Positions 8,285 to 14,683 of a stretch of 16,941 nucleotides of DNA are shown here, one piece after another. The position numbers and the translations under genes were made by a program. Within the stretch, counting starts at the first letter, position 1. Each line of letters opens with the position of its first letter. The notes under the pieces are model-generated. The model saw only the letters and a list, made by a program, of their open reading frames with translations. It was not told the origin of the DNA and did no database searches. The stretch spans positions 1 to 16,941 of the forward strand of contig CALBOT010000121.1 of the NCBI GenBank assembly GCA_937896695.1. The letters run 5' to 3'. This DNA comes from an uncultured Candidatus Nitrosopelagicus sp. (GTDB lineage: Archaea; Thermoproteota; Nitrososphaeria; Nitrososphaerales; Nitrosopumilaceae).

Positions 8285-8878
8285 ATGTTAGTTGAAATTC
8301 CTGACCTAGATGTGATATTTGGGCTCATATTGGCATTCATAGGAGGATTATTCACATTATTTGTGTATTCTAAATTAAAGGCAATTTCATCCTCTAATGA
8401 CCAAATAAAGCAAGATTCAGAGCGTTTAGAGTTCTATGAAAGACAGTTAATTGATCTTAAAATTAAATTAGACGCAATTGACTTGGAAAATCTCAGCTTT
8501 TCTCAAGAAACACCACAAAATATTGTAAAAAATGAGGAAAAACCGGTACAAATTGTAGAGAAACAGGTACAAATCGTGCCTGAACAGATACCAGTTCCAA
8601 CCAGAATAGAAAGAACACCTAACATGAGTAGTGGTGACATTGTTGAAACGGTGTTGAGACTAATCACAGACAGGTCACGCACATCACGTGATATTCAAAT
8701 CACACTTGGCAAGAGTAGAGAGCATATTTCAAGGACGATGAAGAAAATGTCAGATGATGGCTTGGTAGAAAGAAACACAAATGCAAAACCATATAGCTAC
8801 TCAATCACTCAAGCTGGCCTATCCAGGTTGTCCGGAGCGGGTGAAACCCCACAAACCATAGCCCCACAAACCTCCTAG
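8285..8878 (+). CDS. membrane-anchored winged-helix transcriptional regulator
   Basis: This 197-residue protein has one hydrophobic segment (residues about 10-28), a charged helical, probably coiled-coil segment (35-65), a Pro/Gln/Val-rich linker with a short internal repeat (VQIVEKQVQIVPEQ, 88-101) and a C-terminal winged helix (about 116-182). The recognition part reads TSRDIQITLGKSREHISRTMKKMSDDGLVERN, like MarR/ArsR-type domains, and the wing is KPYSYSITQAG. The predicted arrangement is a single-pass anchor with the DNA-binding domain in the cytoplasm, so it may regulate genes from the membrane. No ligand domain is visible. The ATG at 8285 directly precedes the hydrophobic segment; two other nearby ATGs are out of frame. 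Confidence 0.8.
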   Translation: MLVEIPDLDVIFGLILAFIGGLFTLFVYSKLKAISSSNDQIKQDSERLEFYERQLIDLKIKLDAIDLENLSFSQETPQNIVKNEEKPVQIVEKQVQIVPEQIPVPTRIERTPNMSSGDIVETVLRLITDRSRTSRDIQITLGKSREHISRTMKKMSDDGLVERNTNAKPYSYSITQAGLSRLSGAGETPQTIAPQTS

Positions 8879-8894
8879 TTGTCTAAAAACGAGA

Positions 8895-9041
8895 ACTAGT
8901 TTCATAATTTATAGAATTTTTAGACTTTGTTGAATTGTATTTCATATGAGGGGTTTTTGGCAATTTTAGTTGTATTTTTCATTATAATTTATGATATAGT
9001 GGTAAACATAATTTATTAATACTAGTTTTTCATAAATTATG
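8895..9041. promoter_or_regulatory. repeat-rich operator/promoter region before the AbrB-type gene
   Basis: ACTAGTTT followed by CATAATTTAT occurs at 8895-8912, and ACTAGTTTTT followed by CATAAATTAT recurs at 9021-9040. A further related word, TATAATTTATGATAT, is at 8983-8997 and matches 9031-9045 at 13 of 15 positions. Perfect 10-base inverted arms CATAATTTAT (9007-9016) and ATAAATTATG (9032-9041) surround the expected transcription start. TTTATTAA near 9013-9020 sits at TATA distance from the ATG at 9044, so a protein bound here would block transcription. Autoregulation by the adjacent AbrB-type protein is inference. Confidence 0.5.
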
Positions 9042-9043
9042 AT

Positions 9044-9202
9044 ATGAGTGAAGTTCCTGAAGAATTAGTGAAGATTACATCAGGAGGAACCATATCCATA
9101 CCCAAGCAATTTAGACAATATTTGGAGATGCAGAAGGGGGATTATCTCAAAATAGGCTTGGAAGGAGACCATTTAGTGGTCAGAAAAGTACGTATTTCTT
9201 AG
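9044..9202 (+). CDS. AbrB/SpoVT-type DNA-binding microprotein
   Basis: This is a 52-residue protein (MSEVPEELVKITSGG...) with the swapped-hairpin pattern of the AbrB/MazE/SpoVT family: VKITSGGTISIPKQFRQYL (residues 9-27), then MQKGDYLKIGLEGDHLVVRKV (29-49). The order is beta strand, IPK-x-FR helix, GD-turn and two more strands. Such proteins bind DNA as dimers and act as antitoxins or transition-state regulators. No toxin-like gene lies next to it, so a stand-alone regulator is more likely. The ATG follows the inverted repeat at 9007-9041 by two bases. The stop (TAG, 9200-9202) overlaps the stop of the convergent gene ending at 9199. Confidence 0.85.
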   Translation: MSEVPEELVKITSGGTISIPKQFRQYLEMQKGDYLKIGLEGDHLVVRKVRIS

Positions 9203-9600
9203 CTTTCTGATAGTTTTGGGGCGGTATTTGTGAGTTTTAGGGTGTGATAAGCCCACTCTCTGCCTTTTTTGGCTCGTTCTACCTTGTTTTTAGTGGTAAA
9301 TCTGGCCAGATATGTTGAAATCACGCTTAGTTTGATTGGCTCATTAAACTCATCTTCATATTTCTCAAGTATGTCTGAAGATGTGAATTTGCCTGTTGGG
9401 TAGTATTTGTCTACAATATGCCAGATTTTGCCTCCAACAGACTCTACTGCAGGATTATCTGGGGTTTCTTCAATATTCATCAGGTCTAGTAAATCGAAAA
9501 TTTTGAGGACTTTATCACGATTGATGTTGCCTTCCAGGTTGAACTTGTATTTGGCTCCATCCTTATCCTCTAGATCTATTCTAATTCTTTTTCCTGCCAT
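9199..9600 (-). CDS. small winged-helix-like protein next to the putative origin
   Basis: This 133-residue protein starts with a beta-rich basic/acidic segment (MAGKRIRIDLEDKDGAKYKFNLEG, here described by its pattern of alternating residues), followed by a helical middle (NRDKVLKIFDLLDLM, residues 27-41). The C-terminal half resembles a winged helix: GKIWHIVDKYYPTGKFTSSD, then LSVISTYLARFTTKNKVER and a final strand WAYHTLKL. No named family is recognised. Its start codon faces the putative origin and the gene is transcribed away from it, so it is a candidate origin-linked or nucleoid-type DNA-binding protein; that is inference from position. The upstream TATA element is weak. Confidence 0.75.
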   Translation of the reverse strand: MAGKRIRIDLEDKDGAKYKFNLEGNINRDKVLKIFDLLDLMNIEETPDNPAVESVGGKIWHIVDKYYPTGKFTSSDILEKYEDEFNEPIKLSVISTYLARFTTKNKVERAKKGREWAYHTLKLTNTAPKLSES

Positions 9601-9754
9601 TCAGATCAATAAGGATCCAACCTTAACTCATCAACTGATCTTCTGAGAATTGTTAACTAACAGGTTTGTTAACATTGACTGCCTAGCCCACGCCTGAGCT
9701 TTTTTTTGTTATTAACAAAACAGGTGCTTTCAGCCCTCGTTTTTTTGGATATTT

Positions 9755-9780
9755 CGTGCCTAGAGTGGAAATAATGGGGT
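9755..9780 (+). repeat. ORB-like origin recognition box 1
   Basis: The element reads CGTGCCTAGAGTGGAAAT then AATGGGGT. It matches the second box at 21 of 26 positions. The core TGGAAAT followed by a G-run resembles the archaeal ORB bound by Orc1/Cdc6 (about CCAGTGGAAAC-AA-GGGGGT). The G-run points toward cdc6. Confidence 0.7.
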
Positions 9781-9815
9781 GTTATTGTGATATTAACAAT
9801 GTTAACAGCCATCTT

Positions 9816-9841
9816 CACGCCTAGACTGGAAATTAGGGGGT
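9816..9841 (+). repeat. ORB-like origin recognition box 2
   Basis: The element reads CACGCCTAGACTGGAAAT then TAGGGGGT. It is in the same orientation as box 1 and starts 61 bases after it, close to six helical turns. It contains CTGGAAAT and an uninterrupted G5 run, like the archaeal ORB consensus. Confidence 0.7.
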
Positions 9842-10101
9842 AAAATGACCTTTTTTTCACCTTCCTTAACATGTCCTTAACAGTTGTTAATTGGTTTTGG
9901 TGTAGTTGTTTCTTCTTTATTTCCTCACAATTTTCATTTGTTTTTTTGATATCCCACACACCTATCTTTCCAGTGTTTCCTTTTCTAATTTTTTTAAAAT
10001 GAGAATTCATATCTATACTAATTTTATTTTATTTCACCACAATCTCATTTACCATTAGAAATGAAGGTGTCTGGGCGATCGAAGCGATCTGAGAAGAGTC
10101 A

Positions 10102-10121
10102 ACAAGAACGATCATTCTTGT
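10102..10121. repeat. inverted repeat before orc1/cdc6
   Basis: Perfect arms ACAAGAA (10102-10108) and TTCTTGT (10115-10121) surround CGATCA. It lies 58 bases before the cdc6 ATG and could be an operator or a hairpin at the origin edge. No T-run follows, so a terminator is unlikely. Confidence 0.4.
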
Positions 10122-10178
10122 GAAGTTTTACAAAAAGATCAGTTGAACTGTAGTTTTGAAATAGTAAATGATCTCAAC

Positions 10179-11414
10179 ATGAGTACCACAACAATCGATC
10201 CAATTGACCGTCTTTTAGATGCAGCCCAAAACGGAAAAACCCTAATCAAAAACCGAGATGTACTTCATTTCACATTCATGCCTAGTCAGATACTTCACAG
10301 AGACCCTGAACAAGAGAAGATTACACAATCACTATTACCGATTTTAATGGAATCAAGACCATCAAACCTACTAGTATACGGCAAACCTGGAACAGGAAAA
10401 ACACTTGTAATCAAAAAAGTACTCTCAAAAATTCAAAAAAGGGTTGAAGAAGGATCATTTCCAATCAAACTAGCATATACAAACGCAAAACAAGAGACCA
10501 CACTATACGGACTGCTAGTCTCATTTGGCAGGCAATTAGGATTGGGCAGTCAGAAAACAAATGACGAGAAAATGTGGCTCCCAAGTACAGGTCTATCCAT
10601 CAGTGAAGTCTTTAACAGAATCATACATGTTTTAGATAAAAATGAAATCAATGCAGTCTTTGTTATTGACGAAATTGACTATTTGGCCGAACTAATTCAA
10701 AAAACAGGCAAAGATGTACTATACCAAATTACACGAGCAAATGAGCGACTGAGCACAGGCTCGCTTACATTAATTGGCGTATCAAACGATCTCACCTTCA
10801 AAGAGAGACTAGACCCTCGAGTTATCAGTACTTTGAGTGAAGAAGAGGTAATTTTCACAAACTACAACCTACCACAAATCAAAGAAATTTTGGATGCACG
10901 AATTGAAGTGGCTTTTGAAGAAGGAATAGTCACAGATGCAGCCTTGAACCTTTGTTCTGCCATGGCTGGAAGAGAATCTGGAGATGCCAGACGTGCATTG
11001 GACCTCTTACGAGTTGCAGCAGAAATTGCCGAAAGAAACCAGGAACCAACTGTCACAGAAGAACACATCAGAATGGCAGCCGAAAAGATTGAGGAAAACA
11101 AAGAGGTAGTAGCACTCCGTTCATATCCACTACATGAGAAATTACTAATCTTATCAATCATGAAATCTTCAGAGATTTCCACCGGTGAGGTATATTCAAC
11201 CTACAAAAACCTCTGTAAAGACATCCGTCAAAAAGAACTCACACAAAGAAGAGTCACCCAGATGCTTAGCGAGATTGAAATGTCAGGAATTATTACTGGC
11301 AGAATCGTCCATCAAGGCACACACGGAAACACGAAAAAATTCAAAATTACAGTCTCACCAGATATGGTAAAAACAACCTTCAAAGATGAGATGCTTCTAC
11401 AGGATATTCTCTAA
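10179..11414 (+). CDS. cdc6: Orc1/Cdc6 replication initiator
   Basis: The protein is 411 residues from ATG 10179. A frame extension to TTG 10143 would add 12 unconvincing residues. It is an AAA+ ATPase that binds origin boxes and loads the MCM helicase. Walker A is GKPGTGKT (residues 68-75), Walker B is VFVIDEID (160-167), sensor 1 is around N203 in IGVSND, and sensor 2 is GDARRALDLLR (268-278). A C-terminal winged helix follows (about 315-395), with the wing GRIVHQGTHGNTKK. N-terminal residues 31-41 (FTFMPSQILHR) match the conserved start of the family (Y-x-P-x-x-L-x-R). The putative origin lies directly upstream, so autoregulation by origin-bound protein is plausible. No other cdc6 copy is in the window. 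Confidence 0.96.
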   Translation: MSTTTIDPIDRLLDAAQNGKTLIKNRDVLHFTFMPSQILHRDPEQEKITQSLLPILMESRPSNLLVYGKPGTGKTLVIKKVLSKIQKRVEEGSFPIKLAYTNAKQETTLYGLLVSFGRQLGLGSQKTNDEKMWLPSTGLSISEVFNRIIHVLDKNEINAVFVIDEIDYLAELIQKTGKDVLYQITRANERLSTGSLTLIGVSNDLTFKERLDPRVISTLSEEEVIFTNYNLPQIKEILDARIEVAFEEGIVTDAALNLCSAMAGRESGDARRALDLLRVAAEIAERNQEPTVTEEHIRMAAEKIEENKEVVALRSYPLHEKLLILSIMKSSEISTGEVYSTYKNLCKDIRQKELTQRRVTQMLSEIEMSGIITGRIVHQGTHGNTKKFKITVSPDMVKTTFKDEMLLQDIL

Positions 11415-11452
11415 CCACAAACTAAATACACTTCAATTCCAACCTCCCATCA

Positions 11453-11614
11453 ATGGGTCTGTTTAATAGAAAATCCAACAATTCAACTAGTCTGGAATGT
11501 AAAATATGCGGCATGAAATTTTCAGAACCTGAAAGAACAATGAGGCATATGATTAGGGCTCACTCAAAACCCCAAAAAGTGAAGAAAAGACTAGGCAGTG
11601 GGAAATACGATTAA
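11453..11614 (+). CDS. C2H2 zinc-finger microprotein
   Basis: This 53-residue basic protein has one classical-type finger: C16-x2-C19-x12-H32-x4-H37, with hydrophobic F24 and M33 in expected core positions. A Lys-rich tail follows (KPQKVKKRLGSGKYD). Short C2H2 proteins of this kind are widespread in archaea and are presumed to bind DNA, RNA or protein; the target here is unknown. It begins 38 bases after the cdc6 stop in the same direction, so it may be part of the cdc6 transcript. It is followed by the convergent DP1 gene. Confidence 0.8.
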   Translation: MGLFNRKSNNSTSLECKICGMKFSEPERTMRHMIRAHSKPQKVKKRLGSGKYD

Positions 11615-11633
11615 TCAACTTTAGAAAATTCTC

Positions 11634-13109
11634 TCAACTAAGTGGCGCAGGTTCTGCATGTTTTGGTTCAACAAAATCTGATTCCTGAACACGAAAATCT
11701 TTTTGGTAAACCTTCATCGTCTGTAGATTTACTATAATGGCCATTCCTGGGGTAGGAGTAATTCCAACACTTTCTTGGAAATCTGTCTGTCTTTGCCAAG
11801 CCCCAGAATTTACTATAAGCACTCCCTTGTACATGTCCAAACCCACAAAGTGGACGTGACCGGCATGAAAGATATCTGGAACATCATCAATGACCATCAT
11901 ATCTTCGATTTCAGGCGCAATTGGCGTACGACTTCCATAAATTGGGCTCATATGTCTGGCTTTGAGGAAATGTCTCATCACGGCAGCAGGTTTGTCATAA
12001 GTTACTCCTGGTGTAGTTCTAACCACATCATCAATGGACTGACCGTGATACATCAAAACCTTTACCCCATTTAGCGAAACCATTGATGGATTTCCTAACA
12101 TGAAGAAATTTTCTCTATCCCATAATTCTGAATTGTACATCTTCGGGATTGCCGGCTGTGGAAGTGCTTTTCTTCCTGCATCATGATTTCCAGATATCAA
12201 CATCACCTTGATGTGTTTTGGAATCTTATCTAAAACCTCAAACGTTTTTTGTAGTTGATCTTCAGTGGTTAGCTGGTCCAACACTTTGTCTTGACCTGGG
12301 AAAACACCTACTCCATCAATCAAATCTCCTCCAATTACAACAAATCGGATTTTTCGAGCAATTGGATCTGCGCTGGAAATCCATTTGATAAAATCTGTTA
12401 ATTCTTCTTCCATGAAGAACTTACTTCCCACGTGTAAATCAGACAGGAATACGGCATAAGTTTCTGTTTTTGAGCGATTTGTAGTGTGTTCTGGAATGTC
12501 TGGTAAAATAATGTCTTTTGCAAAAAATCCGCCATTTTTTGCTGGAACTATCTTGAACATTGCAAATTGGTCCATGAGTAAAGTATCTGCACTGTCCTTC
12601 AAATCTCCCTCGAAAACCACTATTTCCATAGAACTGGTAGGATCTTCAACTGTGATTTTTGTGATATTTCTATCAGATTTTCTATCCGTCACTAATCCCC
12701 ATACATACAATTCATCATCATTTTTTGAATTGGATTTTACAGATTCAATATCTTTGACCTTCTTTGATTCTGGCCTATCTGACATTATTTGTCTTAATTT
12801 GTTAAATCTACTAACAAATAATTCTCCATATCCCTCAACGCCTTCGGCCGAAGTAATCTTCTCAGTTGGGTCTGATAAAATTTCAAATTCTACTTGGTGT
12901 TCCTCGTCATCCTTTATTCCTAGATAAATCTCAAAATCTTCTTCATTAATCAAAAACTGCTTTTGTTTTGTTTTTTCCTTAACAACATCCTTGATAATTT
13001 GACCCAATTCTTTAACATCAATTTTATGTAAAATCTCTAATGCATCTGGATGAATCTGAAACCCTTTATTCAATGCATAACTAACTGCTGAGGAAATTCC
13101 TTCGTCCAT
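11634..13109 (-). CDS. polB: DNA polymerase D small subunit DP1 (3'-5' exonuclease)
   Basis: At 491 residues this is the proofreading subunit of PolD. The N-terminal region (1-60) is helical, a linker (about 80-130) follows, then an OB fold (about 132-205) and a calcineurin/Mre11-type phosphoesterase domain (217-440). The metal ligands are all present: SDLHVG (D224, H226), GGDLIDG (D262), SGNHDAGR (N308, H309, D310), YHGQSID (H355) and HAGHVH (H418, H420). The exonuclease is therefore predicted active, unlike the eukaryotic B-subunits that have lost these residues. The ATG lies about 25 bases after TTTAATTAAA, supporting this start. It is separated from the DP2 gene by the origin and cdc6. 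Confidence 0.97.
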   Translation of the reverse strand: MDEGISSAVSYALNKGFQIHPDALEILHKIDVKELGQIIKDVVKEKTKQKQFLINEEDFEIYLGIKDDEEHQVEFEILSDPTEKITSAEGVEGYGELFVSRFNKLRQIMSDRPESKKVKDIESVKSNSKNDDELYVWGLVTDRKSDRNITKITVEDPTSSMEIVVFEGDLKDSADTLLMDQFAMFKIVPAKNGGFFAKDIILPDIPEHTTNRSKTETYAVFLSDLHVGSKFFMEEELTDFIKWISSADPIARKIRFVVIGGDLIDGVGVFPGQDKVLDQLTTEDQLQKTFEVLDKIPKHIKVMLISGNHDAGRKALPQPAIPKMYNSELWDRENFFMLGNPSMVSLNGVKVLMYHGQSIDDVVRTTPGVTYDKPAAVMRHFLKARHMSPIYGSRTPIAPEIEDMMVIDDVPDIFHAGHVHFVGLDMYKGVLIVNSGAWQRQTDFQESVGITPTPGMAIIVNLQTMKVYQKDFRVQESDFVEPKHAEPAPLS

Positions 13110-13127
13110 TCCAAATAGTGATTGGAG

Positions 13128-13138
13128 TTTTAATTAAA
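13128..13138 (-). promoter_or_regulatory. TATA box of the DP1 gene
   Basis: On the minus strand this reads ATTTAATTAAA, centred about 24 bases before the DP1 ATG at 13109. It fits a leaderless transcript. Confidence 0.55.
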
Positions 13139-13159
13139 TCTGTTTTACAACAAAACCTC

Positions 13160-13167
13160 AAATATAG
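13160..13167 (+). promoter_or_regulatory. TATA box of the SpoIIM-like gene
   Basis: AAATATAG is centred about 23 bases before the ATG at 13186. It is about 30 bases from the divergent DP1 box, so the two promoters are back to back. Confidence 0.5.
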
Positions 13168-13185
13168 ATCGAGAAAACGGGCATC

Positions 13186-13716
13186 ATGTTAACCATAAAA
13201 AGAATAATCTTGTTTTTCATATTTACGGCAATTTTTACAGTTGTTTATGGTGGCTCTGCTATTACAAGTGAACCTACTGAAGAAGAAATTGAAGAAGTAA
13301 TGAGCTTCTTTGAAGAAATTATCGATACAATAGATGGAATTGGTATCTTTGTACATAATACAACAATTGCATTACCAATGTTTATTCCAGGATTTGGTGT
13401 GGTGTGGGGATTATTTTCAGCATATTCTACTGGCTTTGCATATTCGGCAATAGCAGCCTCAAATGCTCAAGTGGCACAACTAAATCCCTTGGCAGTACTT
13501 TTGACGCCATTTGGATTAATGGAAATGGCCTCGTATTCACTTGCAATGTCGCGCAGTACCTTGCTTGCAAAAGACGTGTTCCAAAAAAATTGGACCCGAA
13601 TTAAAAATGACAAATTGATTATTTCTATAGAAATCGCTATTGTTGTTACATTATTGTTAATTGGTGGTATTGTCGAGATGTGGATGATAGAAACTGCACA
13701 AGGAATGGATGTATAA
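13186..13716 (+). CDS. SpoIIM/DUF95-like membrane protein
   Basis: This 176-residue protein has an N-terminal hydrophobic segment (residues 7-25), an acidic stretch (EPTEEEIEEVMSFFEEIIDTID, roughly 29-50), then hydrophobic segments at about 62-93, 98-122 and 145-168. The pattern HNTTIALPMFIPGFGVVWG followed later by LLTPFGLMEMASYSLAMS resembles the conserved N-x-x-x-A / G-x-x-G and P-x-G-x-x-E motifs of the stage II sporulation protein M family. Archaea do not sporulate and the role of these homologues is unknown. Family assignment is moderate. Confidence 0.75.
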   Translation: MLTIKRIILFFIFTAIFTVVYGGSAITSEPTEEEIEEVMSFFEEIIDTIDGIGIFVHNTTIALPMFIPGFGVVWGLFSAYSTGFAYSAIAASNAQVAQLNPLAVLLTPFGLMEMASYSLAMSRSTLLAKDVFQKNWTRIKNDKLIISIEIAIVVTLLLIGGIVEMWMIETAQGMDV

Positions 13717-13725
13717 CATAAAATA

Positions 13726-13738
13726 CTCATTAAATGAG
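13726..13738. promoter_or_regulatory. short palindrome at promoter distance from the Cys-rich microgene
   Basis: CTCATT-A-AATGAG forms a 6-base dyad just after the stop at 13716 and before the ATG at 13747. ATTAAAT within it may act as the TATA element of the next gene, although the distance (about 15-20 bases) is short. It could also be a weak hairpin end for the preceding transcript. Confidence 0.3.
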
Positions 13739-13746
13739 CTATTGTT

Positions 13747-13881
13747 ATGCCAAGCATGAAATGTGTAACATGTGGAATCGGGTTTTTTTCTGCAGATGGA
13801 GGAAACAAATGTTCCAAATGCAGACCAAGTGTATCTCAAGGTACTGAGACCCACAGTGGATGTGGCTGTGGCAGCTGCTAA
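13747..13881 (+). CDS. Cys-rich zinc-ribbon microprotein
   Basis: This 44-residue protein has two CxxC pairs, C6-x2-C9 and C22-x2-C25, which fit a single zinc-ribbon knuckle. A separate Cys-rich tail, GCGCGSC, follows with C39, C41 and C44. The tail may bind a second metal or undergo redox chemistry. It starts 30 bases after the SpoIIM-like gene in the same direction. The conserved-looking Cys spacing argues against chance; function unknown. Confidence 0.65.
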   Translation: MPSMKCVTCGIGFFSADGGNKCSKCRPSVSQGTETHSGCGCGSC

Positions 13882-13942
13882 ACTTACTTTTTATCTAATC
13901 ACGTAACGTTTTTAGTCATAACGAATTTCAATAAATTTAGTT

Positions 13943-14683
13943 TTGATACAAGATAAAGTTGTGATAATTACAGGAGCTTCTAGCGGAATTGGATATTCAA
14001 CTGCTAAAGCACTAGCAAAAAAAGGTGCAAAAATAGTTGCAGGAGCACGTAGGTTAGATAGACTGGAAATCTTACAAAAAGAAATTACCAATGAAGGTGG
14101 AGAAATTATCATTTGTGAAACTGATGTAACTAAAAAAAATGACTGTGATAATTTGGTAAAACAAGCACTTGATAAATTTGGGACAGTAGATGTTTTGATA
14201 AACAATGCCGGGTTGATGCCTCTTAGTTTTGTAAAATCACTAAAAATTGATGAATGGGATAGAATGGTTGATGTCAATATCAAAGGTGTGTTGTATTGTA
14301 CTGCCGCAGTTGTGCCTACTCTGATTGAGAAAAAATCAGGTCACATCATAAACATTTCATCTGTTGCAGGAAGAATTGTTTTCCCTGCTGGAAGTGTTTA
14401 CTGTGCAACAAAATTTGCGGTAGCTGCATTTACAGAAGGATTAAGACAAGAACTTTCTGTACGAAAAAACATTCGAGTTACCAGTATAGAGCCTGGAGTT
14501 GTACAGACTGAACTAACAAACACAATTACTGAAAAATCTTTAGAAGCATTTGTTGAAAAACACAAAGATATGGAAGGTCTACAAGCAGAGGATATTTCAA
14601 ATGCAATAGTCTTTGCATTAGAAGCTCCAAATCACATGAACGTAAATGAAATTCTAATAAGACCAACTACTCAAGAAGTATAA
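13943..14683 (+). CDS. short-chain dehydrogenase/reductase
   Basis: This 246-residue classical SDR oxidoreductase has a Rossmann fold. The dinucleotide motif TGASSGIG is at residues 10-17, NNAG at 87-90, and the catalytic residues are S140, Y153 and K157 (Y-x-x-x-K), with N113 in VNIKG completing the tetrad. The basic pair R36-R37 after the second strand suggests NADP(H) rather than NAD(H). PGVVQTEL (184-191) is the usual substrate-loop lead. The start is a TTG at 13943, beginning MIQDKVVIITG as the family does; no nearby ATG exists. The substrate cannot be told; relatives act on 3-hydroxy acids, alcohols or ketones. No pathway partner is adjacent. Confidence 0.92.
   Translation: MIQDKVVIITGASSGIGYSTAKALAKKGAKIVAGARRLDRLEILQKEITNEGGEIIICETDVTKKNDCDNLVKQALDKFGTVDVLINNAGLMPLSFVKSLKIDEWDRMVDVNIKGVLYCTAAVVPTLIEKKSGHIINISSVAGRIVFPAGSVYCATKFAVAAFTEGLRQELSVRKNIRVTSIEPGVVQTELTNTITEKSLEAFVEKHKDMEGLQAEDISNAIVFALEAPNHMNVNEILIRPTTQEV

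Larger units (their letters stand above)
9651..9890. repeat. cluster of TTAACA / TGTTAA words in the origin region
   Basis: Copies lie at 9651, 9667, 9669, 9712, 9793, 9800, 9802, 9866, 9877 and 9885 (some overlapping as GTTAAC). Three places form dyads: TTGTTATTAACAA (9706-9718), ATTAACAATGTTAACA (9792-9807) and TTAACAGTTGTTAA (9877-9890). The words flank both ORB-like repeats, suggesting sites for an initiator or a second origin-binding protein. Confidence 0.6.
9601..10178. other. putative chromosomal replication origin (oriC)
   Basis: No convincing gene lies between the gene ending its 5' side at 9600 and orc1/cdc6. The region holds two ORB-like direct repeats (9755-9780, 9816-9841), about nine TTAACA/TGTTAA words between 9651 and 9890, several T7 tracts (for example 9701-9707, 9851-9857) suited to unwinding, a T-rich stretch to about 10035, and GATC words clustered at 10077-10200. 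Archaeal origins typically lie directly beside orc1/cdc6 and carry ORBs with a G-run. The origin call is inference from these features. The minus-strand open frame across 9669-10010 looks accidental. Confidence 0.75.

Noticed and set aside
8895..9202. Toxin-antitoxin pair with the AbrB-type protein as antitoxin
   Set aside because: No toxin-sized partner follows on the same strand; the next gene is convergent and does not resemble PIN, MazF or RelE proteins.
9669..10010. Open frame of 113 codons on the minus strand across the origin region
   Set aside because: The peptide is a low-complexity Lys/Ile/Thr mix without a recognisable fold. It would run through both ORB-like repeats and the TTAACA cluster, whose T-tracts become Lys codons. 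Repeat conservation explains the region better than coding.
10143..10178. Upstream TTG start for cdc6
   Set aside because: It would add 12 residues (MNCSFEIVNDLN) not typical of the family; the ATG at 10179 gives a normal Orc1/Cdc6 N-terminus.
12484..12927. 147-codon plus-strand frame inside DP1
   Set aside because: It is a Ser/Phe-rich antisense shadow of the OB-fold region of DP1.
13467..13854. Minus-strand frames opposite the SpoIIM-like gene and the Cys-rich microgene
   Set aside because: The forward genes have clear membrane segments or CxxC pairs and a fitting TATA box; the reverse frames have neither.
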